From assembly GCA_030323885.1 (NCBI GenBank), contig CM059194.1, forward strand, positions 9,906,963-9,970,962: 64,000 nucleotides of DNA, in the 5' to 3' direction. The position numbers were made by a program, and so were the translations under genes. The notes under the pieces are model-generated. The model worked only from the letters and a program-made list of their open reading frames with translations. It was not told the DNA's origin and searched no databases. The DNA is from Branchipolynoe longqiensis. Taxonomy: Eukaryota > Annelida > Polychaeta > Phyllodocida > Polynoidae. Each line of letters begins with the position of its first letter. Within the stretch, counting starts at the first letter, position 1. This document shows positions 1 through 9,694 of the stretch, in pieces.

Positions 1-321
1 TGTCAAATGCCATAGCACTGGTGTTGCGACCGTAAGTGTTAGATGCATATATAGGCATTTACATAAATCTTGTATATGGGTTATATAGTAACTTGAATTG
101 TGACGTAACTTGTGAAATTAAAGTGTACAGAATGCGATAAGTAACAAGCATGAGGTAGATTACATCATGTTAGTATTTATTTTTGCATTTACATGCAGCG
201 TCCTAGTTGTTGGCGTAGGATTTCCAATTAAATAGATAATAATCCCGTTAATTACTTAGTCTTAGTTTTTTAAATTTTTTTAATATCTTTATTGAGGCTG
301 TATTTATACTGTCCATAGCAT
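1..321. other. Mostly unassigned, then start of an interspersed repeat
   Basis: Bases 1-290 are AT-rich with no recognisable gene or repeat family. From about 293 the sequence (gaggctgtatttatactg...) matches a repeat whose uninterrupted copy begins near 36475. Confidence 0.5.
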
Positions 322-1149
322 GTGTCGTGGGGGTGATGAAAATGGGAAATATTGTGCCTAGAGCGGGACTCGAACCCACATCTCTTTGCATTCCGGGCCA
401 GTGTGCTAACCATTACACCACCTAGGCTCCCTGATATCACACACATCCCCACGCCTACCTGTCTATGTGTTACTTGGCCTGAGAGGTCAGTGCAGACCAC
501 TACACTCGTCCCCTGGAATTGTAAGTCTTGTAATGCTTACAATTACATACATACAGGCAATGCACTTACACCATACATACACAGGGTATGGTTCAACAAC
601 CATACAGCGCGTAGCTTGTACAGGATCCTGATCACGGCATCCAGTGTCGTGGGGGTGATGAAAATGGAATATTTCGCCTAGAGCGGACTCGAACCACATC
701 TCTTTGCATTCCTGGCCAGTGTGCTAACCATTACACCACCTAGGCTCCTGATATCAATACACTCCCCACGCCTACCTGTCTATGTGGTTACTGCCTGAGA
801 GGTCAGTGCAAGACCACTACACTACGTCCCCCTGGAATTGTAAGTCTTGTAATGCTTACAATTACATACATACAGGCAATGCACTAACACATACCATACA
901 CAGGGTATGTTCAACAACCATACAGCGCAAAGCTTGTATCAGGATCCTGATCACGGCAACCAGTGTCGTGGGGTGATGGAAAATGGGAAATACTGCGCCT
1001 AGAGCGGGACTCGAATCCCACATCTCTTTGCATTCCGGGCCAGTGTGCTAACCATTACACCACCTAGGCTCCCTGATATCAACACACTCCCCACGCCTAC
1101 CTGTCTATGTGGTTACTTGCCTGAGAGGTCAGTGCAGACCACTACACAT
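322..1149 (-). mobile_element. tRNA-Gln-like SINE, three head-to-tail units
   Basis: Three units begin at 322, 644 and 963 (periods 322 and 319 bp); the third is truncated. On the minus strand each carries a 72-nt tRNA-like head. Its 5' half, TGGTGTAATGGTTAGCAC, closely resembles tRNA-Gln, and its acceptor ends (GCCTAGG and TCTAGGC) pair. The T arm (GTGGG, loop TTCGAGT, CCCGC) is intact, but the anticodon stem has only three of five pairs, so it is not a working tRNA. A-box and B-box promoters are visible. The block interrupts the repeat continuing at 1150, as shown by the uninterrupted copy at 36475-36640. Confidence 0.75.
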
Positions 1150-1320
1150 GTAAGCCCGGGTACCCAGGCTTGTTTTCAATGCTGGCCAGCTGTAGTTTTG
1201 GTGTTGTCTTACCAAGCAGTAGCTGCTGATAAGTTATTTGATTGTCTGCATTTCAGTAGCAGATAAATACTTTGTTGGTACGTTTAGTAGCCTATGTTAG
1301 TTTTTTTTGGGGCCCTCTTG
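1150..1320. repeat. Interspersed repeat (continuation of the block before 322)
   Basis: taagcccgggtacccaggct onward matches 36503-36660 closely. In that second copy the sequence runs straight on from gtccatagcat without the 0.8-kb insertion. Confidence 0.7.
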
Positions 1321-1555
1321 GCATTGTATTTTTGTTCTATTCTTATTACTATGTTAGTTGTTTTCTTAAGGTTCTATGTTAGTGTTTTGGGGTTTTCTTG
1401 GGAAGAGTTTTCAGCGTGATCAGATATTCTTTTATTTTAATGAAGTTGTTTTATACGCAGTTTTTGTTTGGTAAAGCGTTCAGTGTGATGTAGTAATAAT
1501 AAACCTTTTCACCACGGGATATGCACAGCGAGTTGCTACCCACAACGTTTGTTCT
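1321..1555. other. No recognised feature
   Basis: T-rich sequence with no convincing exon, RNA gene or repeat family. Confidence 0.5.
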
Positions 1556-1696
1556 ATCAAGGCAGGTTGATGATGGAAATCCTCTATAAGACATTTCCCA
1601 CAGAACATATTGCATCGTGAGTTTATATGACAGCATTTGTTCTGCCACTAATGTCAGAATGGTGGTGGAAATCCTCTATCGGACCTTTTCCACAGA
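1556..1696. repeat. Tandem units of about 88 bp, left part
   Basis: Imperfect copies contain ttctgccactaatgacagaa and a segment close to gaaatcctctataagacc. A further copy lies at 2722-2812, so the array was split by the insertion at 1697-2697. Confidence 0.55.
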
Positions 1697-2697
1697 TCAT
1701 GTTTTTGTTGTTGTAAATATAGTTTATTCATTGAATAAAGTCTTTTGTCAGCGCCGTGGCACTGGTCTTCCAGCCATGTGACAATACAGTTATTTACAAT
1801 ATAGGCATATGTAGTCTGATATTGTCACCAGCAGCTAGCCCAAATCAGCTGAAATAACAATATCAAACATTCAAAGACTTACATATGGTATAGTTTGACA
1901 ATTCACATACAAAAATAGCAGTTATATGTTGTATTCCTACACACTTGATACATACATTTGTATTGATTAGACCTTTACATTACGGAGTGGTTAGGTGCAT
2001 AGTTTCCCTTCATATGTTGTGAATTGCAAAACTATCATGTTGTTGGAGTTAACATTTTGAGATGGAGTGAGTGTTAGTAGAATGGTTTGTTTATTCTGTT
2101 AGATAGAGTGTGGTTAGCTTATAGGGTTATCCTAAAAAGGTTAATACTTCAGGTGTGTTTTTTGACTACATGAAGTAGTTTGAGTAAGTAGGTTGTTAGT
2201 AATGATGGGATAAACAATGCTTGGAGGATTGTACGATTCAGTCATTTAGTAGTCTAGTACAGACTTTATTAGTGTCTATGTTTATACAAAGACCCTATAA
2301 TACCAAGACGGCTCACTCAGCCTGTACTGTGTAATCAAAATGATCAAACCCATCACTTGGTGCGCTGGCTGTTCCCCTAGCTAAACAGATGCTATAATTT
2401 ATGCACAAATGTATATATGAGTGTGAAAGATGTGTGATGATGGCGACGAGGACGACGATGATGTGTGCCTGTTCATAGCAATTTCATATTGATGTGTGTT
2501 CACGCTTACCCATCTCATGCATGATATAACCGTATGTGTTTACATGTGAAACACCAACCAGCAGCCGGGTCGATCAAACCCACCACAAGGTGGCACCGCA
2601 AAATTTACATCACATGGGAGAGATAGGGAGTGAGCCGTCCCAGTACCATAGGGCCCCCGGTCTATAGAAATACTAACAGACTGATACACATTTCCGA
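1697..2697 (-). mobile_element. L-repeat (LINE-like 3' segment) carrying a nested MITE
   Basis: This is closely similar to 59966-60600 apart from a 0.39-kb MITE insertion (2285-2670). On the minus strand it ends in GGAAGACCAGTGCCACGGCG, then TATATTTACAACAACAAAA, which resembles a retroposon tail. Related tails are at 32797-32885 and near 60650. No protein domain is visible, so the class is uncertain. Confidence 0.55.
2285..2670. mobile_element. hAT-like MITE (F8 family) nested in the L-repeat
   Basis: The element starts CAAAGACCCTATAATACC and has a decayed opposite end. The second L-repeat copy at 60560-60590 runs tgtttatagcaatactacc with no insertion, giving an empty site. A complete relative is at 38842-39225. 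Confidence 0.65.
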
Positions 2698-2721
2698 ATG
2701 TTGCATGGTGAGTTTAAACCG

Positions 2722-2812
2722 CAAAATTTGTTCTGCCACTAATGACAGAATCGTGGTGAAAATCCTGTATAAGACCTTTTTACACAGATCATGTTGCATA
2801 GTGAGTTTCTAG
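2722..2812. repeat. Third unit of the 88-bp tandem array
   Basis: Repeats the ttctgccactaatgacagaa segment of 1637-1696 and lies to the right of the L-repeat insertion. Confidence 0.5.
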
Positions 2813-2825
2813 CAGCATCAGTCAG

Positions 2826-3680
2826 TGCTGTCCAAACAGACAAGATGGCCGAATGAGTTGAGCATCCGTCTCCAATTTTGGTAGATCATGGCATTGGAAC
2901 CCACGGATTCTAACCCCTTTGTAGAGTCGGTGTTCGAGTCTGTGGCTATGTAGGTATGCTAAAGTGAAAAACAATACAGACGGAGAGAAAGAGAGAAAGT
3001 AATGCAAAAGTAAGAGAGTCCAAGCCCCTCTGGTTTATTATATATAGTACATGGACTCCTTATATAGGATAATGCCATTCACTTCAACCAATAGGGAAGC
3101 AGCATTCCCAGTTCCTCCAATAGGGACTCAGCATTTCTGGTTACCATGACCACCAGTGGTCTGCCTACCAGTGGTCTGCCCACCAGCAGAGCTGGTTGAC
3201 CTGTGGCCACCACCAACACTGACCCCTGTGTGCATTGACCCCTAACTCAGCAGACAGCCAGGCCCTGAGCGCACTCACAGTCACACCCAGACCTGCCAAT
3301 CATCCCTATGTCTATAATTACCTGCCCTCTGGCATGGGCCTAGCGATATATATATACACAACATACATATATACACACACTCTTGGCCGGCCACACAGAA
3401 TAATAATAGAATATTTCCATTTTCCCCCCTCTGCTGATTATCAGAATATTTTACACCTTGTCGAGTCAAACCAATGCCATAAAAAGTTGTACTTCTCTGT
3501 TCTCACTGCTTAGCCAGGCACTCGGCATTATTAGGACAGGACAAAGACTGATTGGCTCAGTGTCAGAATAATGTGACTGAGCGAGATATCGGCATTATAA
3601 AGTCACCATATGTGTGCACTGTCACAAGTCGGTACCTGTCCTGATATGACCTTAGATGTTGCCAGGACGTAAAACTCAAA
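2826..3680 (+). mobile_element. SINE-1 copy split by a solo LTR
   Basis: The tRNA-like head (gatggccgaatgagttgagc, A-box-like) occupies 2826-2915. The body resumes at 3460 with tcgagtcaaacc and ends gttgccaggacgtaaaactc. The interruption is the LTR at 2920-3455. Confidence 0.75.
2920..3455 (-). mobile_element. Solo LTR, LTR-1 family copy 1
   Basis: A 536-bp element starts TGTAGAGTC and ends TTTTACA, flanked by the 4-bp duplication CCTT (2916-2919 and 3456-3459) inside a SINE-1. On the minus strand it starts TGTAAAATATTC, and a TATA/AATAAA-like stretch lies mid-element (near 3035-3050), so minus is the likely sense. No internal retroviral-type genes are adjacent. Confidence 0.7.
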
Positions 3681-3849
3681 CAACCAATCTAGTGACGATT
3701 ATCGCTGGAAATCCTCTATCATGTGGGCGTCAGACCGGAAGTCTTGTTTTTGAGGCCGGTGCGTCATGGCAGGTATTCCTTGATTATCTATCGGGCGCTG
3801 TATGTGGTGTATGTACCCACTGGTTTTCAAATGAGTAGACTAGATGGCT

Positions 3850-4340
3850 GGTATGCAGGTATTGCAGGTATAGCAATACCTCAGGGAGTTTGACGCCCCT
3901 GCCCTGCAGAGTTGTAAACCAACGCCTTGTGGTACAGGTTCTTGACAGAACCGAAGGCTAAGGGAGCAAAGCCTAAACAGAAAACCATGTCACTGTGGCA
4001 GCATTAGGGGTGGTTGATCTATGGAACTCCCAACATCTCCCGACCACCCACCTACGATTTGTGAATGAGTTAGAGCATCCGTTTCCTGTCTTGACATGTT
4101 CTTGCCGGTGTGAAACCTCTATTTGCTCCCCGAGAGTGTGCCACTGGTAACTTGCAAAAGCAAGCAGCACTTCAACACTTTTGCAGGCAGCTTTCATGAA
4201 ATGAAACCTGAAGCTGAGAGACATTAAGACTGACTCATGGACGCAACTCTCACAGCAGAGAGCTAAATGGAGAGCGGCAGTCAAGTAATGAAAGCAGTCT
4301 TTGTCGCATTGCGACCGACAGCGTGATGATGATGATGAGA
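3850..4340 (+). mobile_element. Composite element: repeat R joined to a LINE-A 3' tail
   Basis: Bases 3850-4205 are repeat R in minus orientation (plus copies at 13640-14005 and 34445-34793). From 4206 the sequence is the end of the LINE-A reading frame (KLRDIKTDSWTQLSQQ-like), then aagcagtctttgtcgcattg and an (atg)n tail. The same junction order occurs in reverse complement at 13562-14005. Confidence 0.6.
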
Positions 4341-4391
4341 CTAGATGGTGTTGACCTGCATTTGTGGAGAGTGGTCTCTGAAGTGTTGATG

Positions 4392-5688
4392 TGATGTCAG
4401 GAGCAAATTGCTGCTGAGCAGTTCTCGGCGATAGGGCGGCTCTCCATAATAGAGAAGATCTCTTTGGTAGAGAAGATCTGTGTTGTAGAGCAACTCTCTG
4501 CTGTAGAGCAGCTATGCGGTAGAGACAACTGTGGTAGAGAAGCTCTTTGGGGTAGAGAAGCTCTTTGTGGTAGAGGAGCTATCTGTGGTGGAGCAACTCT
4601 CTTTGATAGAACAGCTCTATGTGGTAGAACACCTCTGTGGTAGAACACCTCTGTGGTAGAGCAATTAGCTACAGTAGAACAACTCTGGTAGAGCAGTAGA
4701 ACACCTCTGTGGTAGAACACCTCTGTGGTAGAACACCTCTGTGGTAGAACACCTCTGTGGTAGAACACCTCTGTGGTAGAACACCTCTGTGGTAGAGAAA
4801 TTAGCTACAGTAGAAAAACTCTGGTAGAGCAGTAGAACAACTCTGGTAGAGCAGTAGAACAACTCTGGTAGAGCAGTAGAACAACTCTGGTAAAGCAGCT
4901 CTCTGTAATAGAACAGCTCTCTGTGGTAGAACACGTCTGTGGTAGAGCAATTAACTGCAGTAGAACAACTCTGTGATAGAACATCTCTCTGTGGTAGAAC
5001 ACCTCTCCTATGTGGTAGCGCAATTAGCTGCAGTAGAGGAAGTCTGGTAGAGCAGCACTCTGTGATAGAACATCTCTCTGTGGTAGAACACGCCCATGGT
5101 AGAGCAATTAGCTGCAGTAGAAGAAGTCTGGTAGAGCAGCACTCTGCGATAGAACATCTCTCTGTGGTAGAACACCTCTGTGGTAGAGCAATTAACTGCA
5201 GTTGAACAACTCTGGAAGGGGCTTTCTCTGTGGTAGAACAGCTCTCTGTGGTAGAACACCTCTGTGGTAGAGCAATTAGCTACAGTAGGACAACTCTGGT
5301 GGAGCAACTCTCTTTGGTAGAACAGCTCTCTGTGGTAGAACACATCTGTGGTAGAGCAATTAGCTGCAGTAGAGGAAGTCTGGTAGAGCAGCACTCTGTG
5401 ATAGAACATCTCTTTGGTAGAACACCTCTGTGGTAGAGCAATTAACTGCAGTAGAACAACTCTGGTAGAGCAGCTCTCTGTGGTAGTACGGCTCTCTCTG
5501 GTAGATAAGATCTATGTGGTAGTGTATGTCTCCTGTAGAGCAGCCCTCTGTGGTAGAGCAAATCTATGTTAGAACAGATCTCTAAGGCAGAGAGAATAGC
5601 GTCATACAGAAGATCTCTCTGGTCGAGTAGATCTCAGTGGTAGAGATGTTCTCTGCAGTAGATCAGATCTCTGTGGTAGAGCAGCCTT
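4392..5688. repeat. TAGAACACCTCTGTGG-type minisatellite, left block
   Basis: Highly repetitive variants of gtagaacacctctgtggtag run through the block, with a local higher-order unit including ttagctacagtagaacaac. The short reading frames in all frames are repeat artefacts. The array resumes at 6740 after a large palindromic insertion. Confidence 0.8.
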
Positions 5689-5691
5689 CTG

Positions 5692-6736
5692 GGGCCATAT
5701 GCAGGAGTCAGTGTTAGCGAGCCAAAACGCGTTTAGAGGGGATTTCTGGTTTAGCGCCGAAAAGTCGGTATGCACGAGTCAGTGATAGGCCTAACACCGC
5801 ACGTTTAAGGTCCGCGACACTAACCCCGTTTCATATGACGTTTAAGGGTGGTGTTAGCGTAAGGTTGTGGCCAAATCTATTCAATGCTATCATATTTAAC
5901 AAAATTACAGACGCAATAAGTGAAATTTCATTAAATTAACCCTAAATCCGAAGCAATATTAACGCTGCCGCCGCATTGGCGGAGATGTTAATATTGTCAA
6001 ATCGACGAACGTAAAGTAAACAAATCGCCGCCGCCGCCGCATCGACGTCGCTTTCCATACTGGCGGCGGCGGCAGCTTGTTGACTGTACCTTCGTCGATT
6101 CGAAAATATAACTATTAATATCGCCGCCGTTATGGCAGCAGCGTTAATATTGCTTCGAATTTAGGGTTAATTTCATCAAATGTCACTTATTGCGTATCTA
6201 ATTCTGTTAAATATGACAGCATTGAATAGATTTGGGCCGAATGCACTCGCTATACCTGCTATGGAAAGCGGCGGCTGCGGCGATTTGTTTACTTTACGTT
6301 CGTCGATTCGAAAATATAACTATTAATATCGCCGCCGTTACGGCGGCAGCATTAATATTGCTTCGAATTTAGGGTTAATTTCATGAAATCTCACTTATTG
6401 CGTATCTAATTCTGTTAAATATGATAAAATATCACTTATTGCGTATTTAATTCGCAGCGTTATTCATATTTATTCATATCGACGAATGTAGACTAAAGAA
6501 ATCGCCGTCGCGACCCGCCGCAGTGCTCGCTGGTACCCGGCTATATCGGCGGGGAAATTAATATTGTTGAATTGGGAAATAGCGGTGCTCGCCGGGAACC
6601 AGATTCTTGTTTAGCTAACACGCCCCGTTTAGGCGCCTCTGCATACGGCGTGACATACTTCGCGTGGCCGGTGTTAGCTATACACGTTTACTGGCTAACA
6701 CCAACCGACGCTAACACCGCGTCCTGCATATGGCCC
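5692..6736. mobile_element. Large PIF/Harbinger-like palindromic element
   Basis: The ends are GGGCCATATGCAGGAG and a near-complementary CTCCTGCATATGGCCC-type terminus, flanked by the 3-bp duplication CTG (5689-5691 and 6737-6739). Inside is a second long inverted repeat (about 5872-6000 against 6105-6236, with another arm near 6325-6440) with cgccgccg-rich loops. No transposase is encoded, so it is non-autonomous. A related element is at 16982-17430. Confidence 0.65.
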
Positions 6737-6739
6737 CTG

Positions 6740-6935
6740 GGGTCGAACACCTCTTTGCAGTTAGCGATGGTAGAGCAACTCTGGTACAGCGGCTCTCTGC
6801 TGTAGAACAGCTCTCTGTTTAGAGCAACTCTGCTGTAGAACAGTTCTCTGTGGTAGAGAAAACTGTGTGATAGCGAAGATCAGTGGTAGCACAATTCTTT
6901 GCTGTAGAGCTCTCTGATGTAGACTGGTTGATGGA
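6740..6935. repeat. TAGAACACCTCTGTGG-type minisatellite, right block
   Basis: Continues the array of 4392-5688 (ctctgctgtagaacagctct-type units) on the far side of the insertion. Confidence 0.7.
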
Positions 6936-7560
6936 TAACTAATGATTAAGCGCCATCTCGAAGCAAATATTTACAGCGACTATTTAAAGCCTTACACAAA
7001 TTCGTTACGGCGTGCTTGCAGCGACCGTAACTCGCGACATCGGCCAGACCGTACGGTGACTGCGCGGTGGGTTGTGGTCGCCGTAAAGTGACCGTGCGTT
7101 TTTTTGACTGGCGCAAGCTGTTGCGGTTATTTTAAGTTGAAGTTATCTTAATTTCGGAAATCGCAATGCCGTAGGCCACAATGCCGCAGGACACAATCAA
7201 GCCGCAATCACGCCGTACAGTCACTTTTGTTGACATCAATAAAAAGGTCTTAAAATGAATATCAATATGGTACAAAATTCATGTGTGTGTGATCAATATT
7301 AAGACAATTATGATGTTTTTATATATTAGAGACATGGGAAAAGTTCAACACAAACCGCAAGGTGCCTGGCGGTGACCTACGATTTGTGAATAGATAAACC
7401 GCAGACCGTAACGCCGTAACATTTGCATAAACCACAAGACACATCACAGACCGCAGCACCATACGGCGATCACAGCATTTGTGACCTAGGCATTAACAGC
7501 TCTTCGGATAAATACAGACTTTGGCGAAGTGGAAGAGAAATTAGAAAAGATGGTGCATTC
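6936..7560. other. Probable decayed foldback element, no gene seen
   Basis: Recurrent gccgta, ccgcag and gtgacc words in both orientations suggest an old member of the CG-word foldback elements. I could not define ends. Confidence 0.3.
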
Positions 7561-7611
7561 ATATTAGAAGTCTTTATGTGACCCTACACAAATGCTTAGT
7601 TCTGTCTTGTA

Positions 7612-7655
7612 TCAACTAACCTTTGACCTTTTGTTCTTTGCAGGTGAGTTGCTAT
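7612..7655 (+). other. Candidate recursive (zero-length exon) splice site
   Basis: A branch-point-like actaac, a pyrimidine-rich run (ccttttgttctttg) and cag are followed at once by a donor, gtgagt, so acceptor and donor abut at 7643/7644. This is the architecture of ratchet points used to remove long introns stepwise. It is on the same strand as the CMIP-like exons and 23.8 kb upstream of the first visible one. It could be a chance juxtaposition, or the acceptor of a short exon, though the frame starting GTG AGT TGC reaches TGA after eight codons. Confidence 0.4.
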
Positions 7656-7745
7656 AGCTGTGCATTTTGAACTGGCTCGTTGGATTGGTAAGGGAACTGT
7701 AGTAGACTCTCATGAGTTCAACTTCAAAGGCCATTTTATTATTTA

Positions 7746-8096
7746 TCTAAAGCTGCTTAGTGTGATTATAACATCAAGTTTCCAAAACCAAACCAATTAT
7801 CTAGATTTGATTCAACATATCTAACTTAGATAATGGTGGATTTATTAAGCATTTGTTACCACATAAAAGGGAATACTGAGACAATTTAATTTCATCTGCT
7901 GCTGCAGAAGCCTATCGTGTCAGAGTGTTGGCGTGCTTGCCAAAATTAATTGAGCATGTTTGCACTTCAAATATCTCAAAAGTTAGCCATTTAAAATAAA
8001 AGTTACTTCAAACTAAAATAGATTATAACGATGAACATAATACATTTATCTCAGAAAATGACAGAAACTCAAAACCATCGGACTATGCAATTTGAA
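7746..8096 (+). mobile_element. F6 MITE (AAAGCTGCATAGTCCGATG family)
   Basis: Runs from taaagctgcttagtg to catcggactatgcaatttga with the standard interior (tatctaacttagata, cagaagcctatggtgtca). Other copies are at 31697, 41223, 50269 and 59483. Confidence 0.7.
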
Positions 8097-8232
8097 ACAA
8101 ATGTACAAGGTTCCTTAGAGGTGAACTGTTTAGTCATAAATCCGAGCTGTCTGATTCAGCACTGTTACATATATTTAACATGGTCTTTCCACCGTCTGCA
8201 TTAGATCATGTACCTATCGTGAGGTGATATCA

Positions 8233-8470
8233 GACCAGACGGGATGGCCGAATGAGTTAGAGCATTCGTCTCCTGTGTTGGTAAATCGTGGGATCGTGGG
8301 TTCGAATCCTGGTCGAGTCAAACCAGTGACTTAAAAATTGATACTTGTCGCTTCCTAGCCAGACACTCGGCATTACTAGGATAGGGCAAGGAGCAGTAGA
8401 ATGAGGAAGACCAGTCGTCTGCGACTGAAATTTCCCCTGCTTAAACAACTAATGTACACACACAAAAAAA
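8233..8470 (+). mobile_element. SINE-1b copy (alternative tail)
   Basis: A good tRNA-like head (A box gatggccgaatgagttagag, B box gggttcgaatcct) is followed by a body that leaves the SINE-1 consensus after ggatagggcaaggagcag and ends tttcccctgcttaaacaac. Confidence 0.75.
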
Positions 8471-8539
8471 CAAAAAAACTACACTCAGCCCTGATGATGT
8501 TTTGTTTTGTGCCAATACGCTATATGTAAGTGTTGTAAT

Positions 8540-8880
8540 GGGGCTGTCACACTACGGCGTATAGGCGTTAGCGTATGCCGGTGTATGCGGTTGTCGACCC
8601 ATATGCCGTCATATGCTACGCATAGGTTAGGCATAGGTTGGGCATATGCCGTATTCACTCGTCATACACTGTCTTACGGCCGTTCGTCCACAGATTTTTG
8701 TGCATGCTCAAAATTGTCAGCGTATGGCAGCATATGGCTCATACGCTGCTCATACACTAGACATATGCCGTGGATATGCCGGCATAGGTTATGCATAGGT
8801 TAGGGGTAGGTCGGCATAGGTTAGCCGTATGTTAACCGACACCCTCCGGGTGTCTCTGGCGTACTCACAACGTTCTGTAA
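8540..8880 (+). mobile_element. F1 foldback element, left part only
   Basis: Starts taatggggctgtcacactac and is dense in cgtat/atacg words. It carries the central motif tttttgtgcatgctcaaaat. It is followed directly by a second left end at 8881, so its own right end is missing. Confidence 0.6.
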
Positions 8881-9395
8881 ACGGGCTGTCACACTACGGC
8901 GTATAGCCTCAGCGTATACCAATGTATTTGATTTTTGACCAATACGCCATTGTATGCCGATGTACGTTATACATAGGTTAGGCATAGGTCATATACACTT
9001 TTCATACGTCGAGCCGCCAAAACTATTTTTGTGCATATTCAAAATTGTCAACCTATGCCGGCGTATGCCTCATACATTTCTCATACGCTAGACGTATGCT
9101 AGACGTACGCCGGCATAGGTTATGCATAGGTTAGGGGTACGTCGGCATAGGTTACTCATACGCTGGTCCTGTCGCCTCCAATCCTCCCAATACGCTGAGT
9201 ATATGTCGTCATATGCTTTGCATACGTCGATATATGGTAGGGATACGATAGCCATAAGCCAGGCATACGCTACTCGTACGTTTCATACGTCGCTGGAGTG
9301 CAAAAAGGTTGGCGTATCTCGACCTATTATCATTTTCAATTTTTTTCACGACGTTACACATACGCCGCCGTCAAAGGTCGTAGTGTGACAGCCCC
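8881..9395 (+). mobile_element. F1 foldback element (CGTAT lexicon)
   Basis: Left end gggctgtcacactacggcgt, right end cgtagtgtgacagcccc, so the terminal repeats pair over at least 16 bp. The interior has tttttgtgcatattcaaaat and many cgtatg/cataggtta words in both orientations. There is no coding capacity. Confidence 0.7.
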
Positions 9396-9690
9396 ATTAG
9401 CTTAATGAAAGAATTTCCATAGTATTTATTGAACTACCACAAGCATTAATTTGTTTATCACTTAGAAATGCCAAATTTGGGATAGCTTATTTTTTGCTCG
9501 TTGACTACCTTACAGAGCAGATGGACTATTGTTTTTCCTGTCCATTTCTGTTAATCTTTCTTGTCTGTGCCGCATAAAACGTACCGTTGAAGTAGATATT
9601 GTACAGAAAATACACAAGTACAGGTGAATTTTACAAAAGAAACATCACCAGCATAAAATGTATATTGATTCACATTCTAACTCTTTACTT
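9396..9690. other. No recognised feature
   Basis: AT-rich sequence between the F1 element and the polypyrimidine tract. Confidence 0.5.
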
Positions 9691-9694
9691 TGTA

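Noticed and set aside
4397..5436. Overlapping 70-130 codon frames
   Set aside because: Products of the TAGAACACCTCTGTGG-type minisatellite, present on both strands with the same repetitive residues.
8507..9388. Frames of 98 and 88 codons
   Set aside because: Lie within F1 foldback elements built from CGTAT words.
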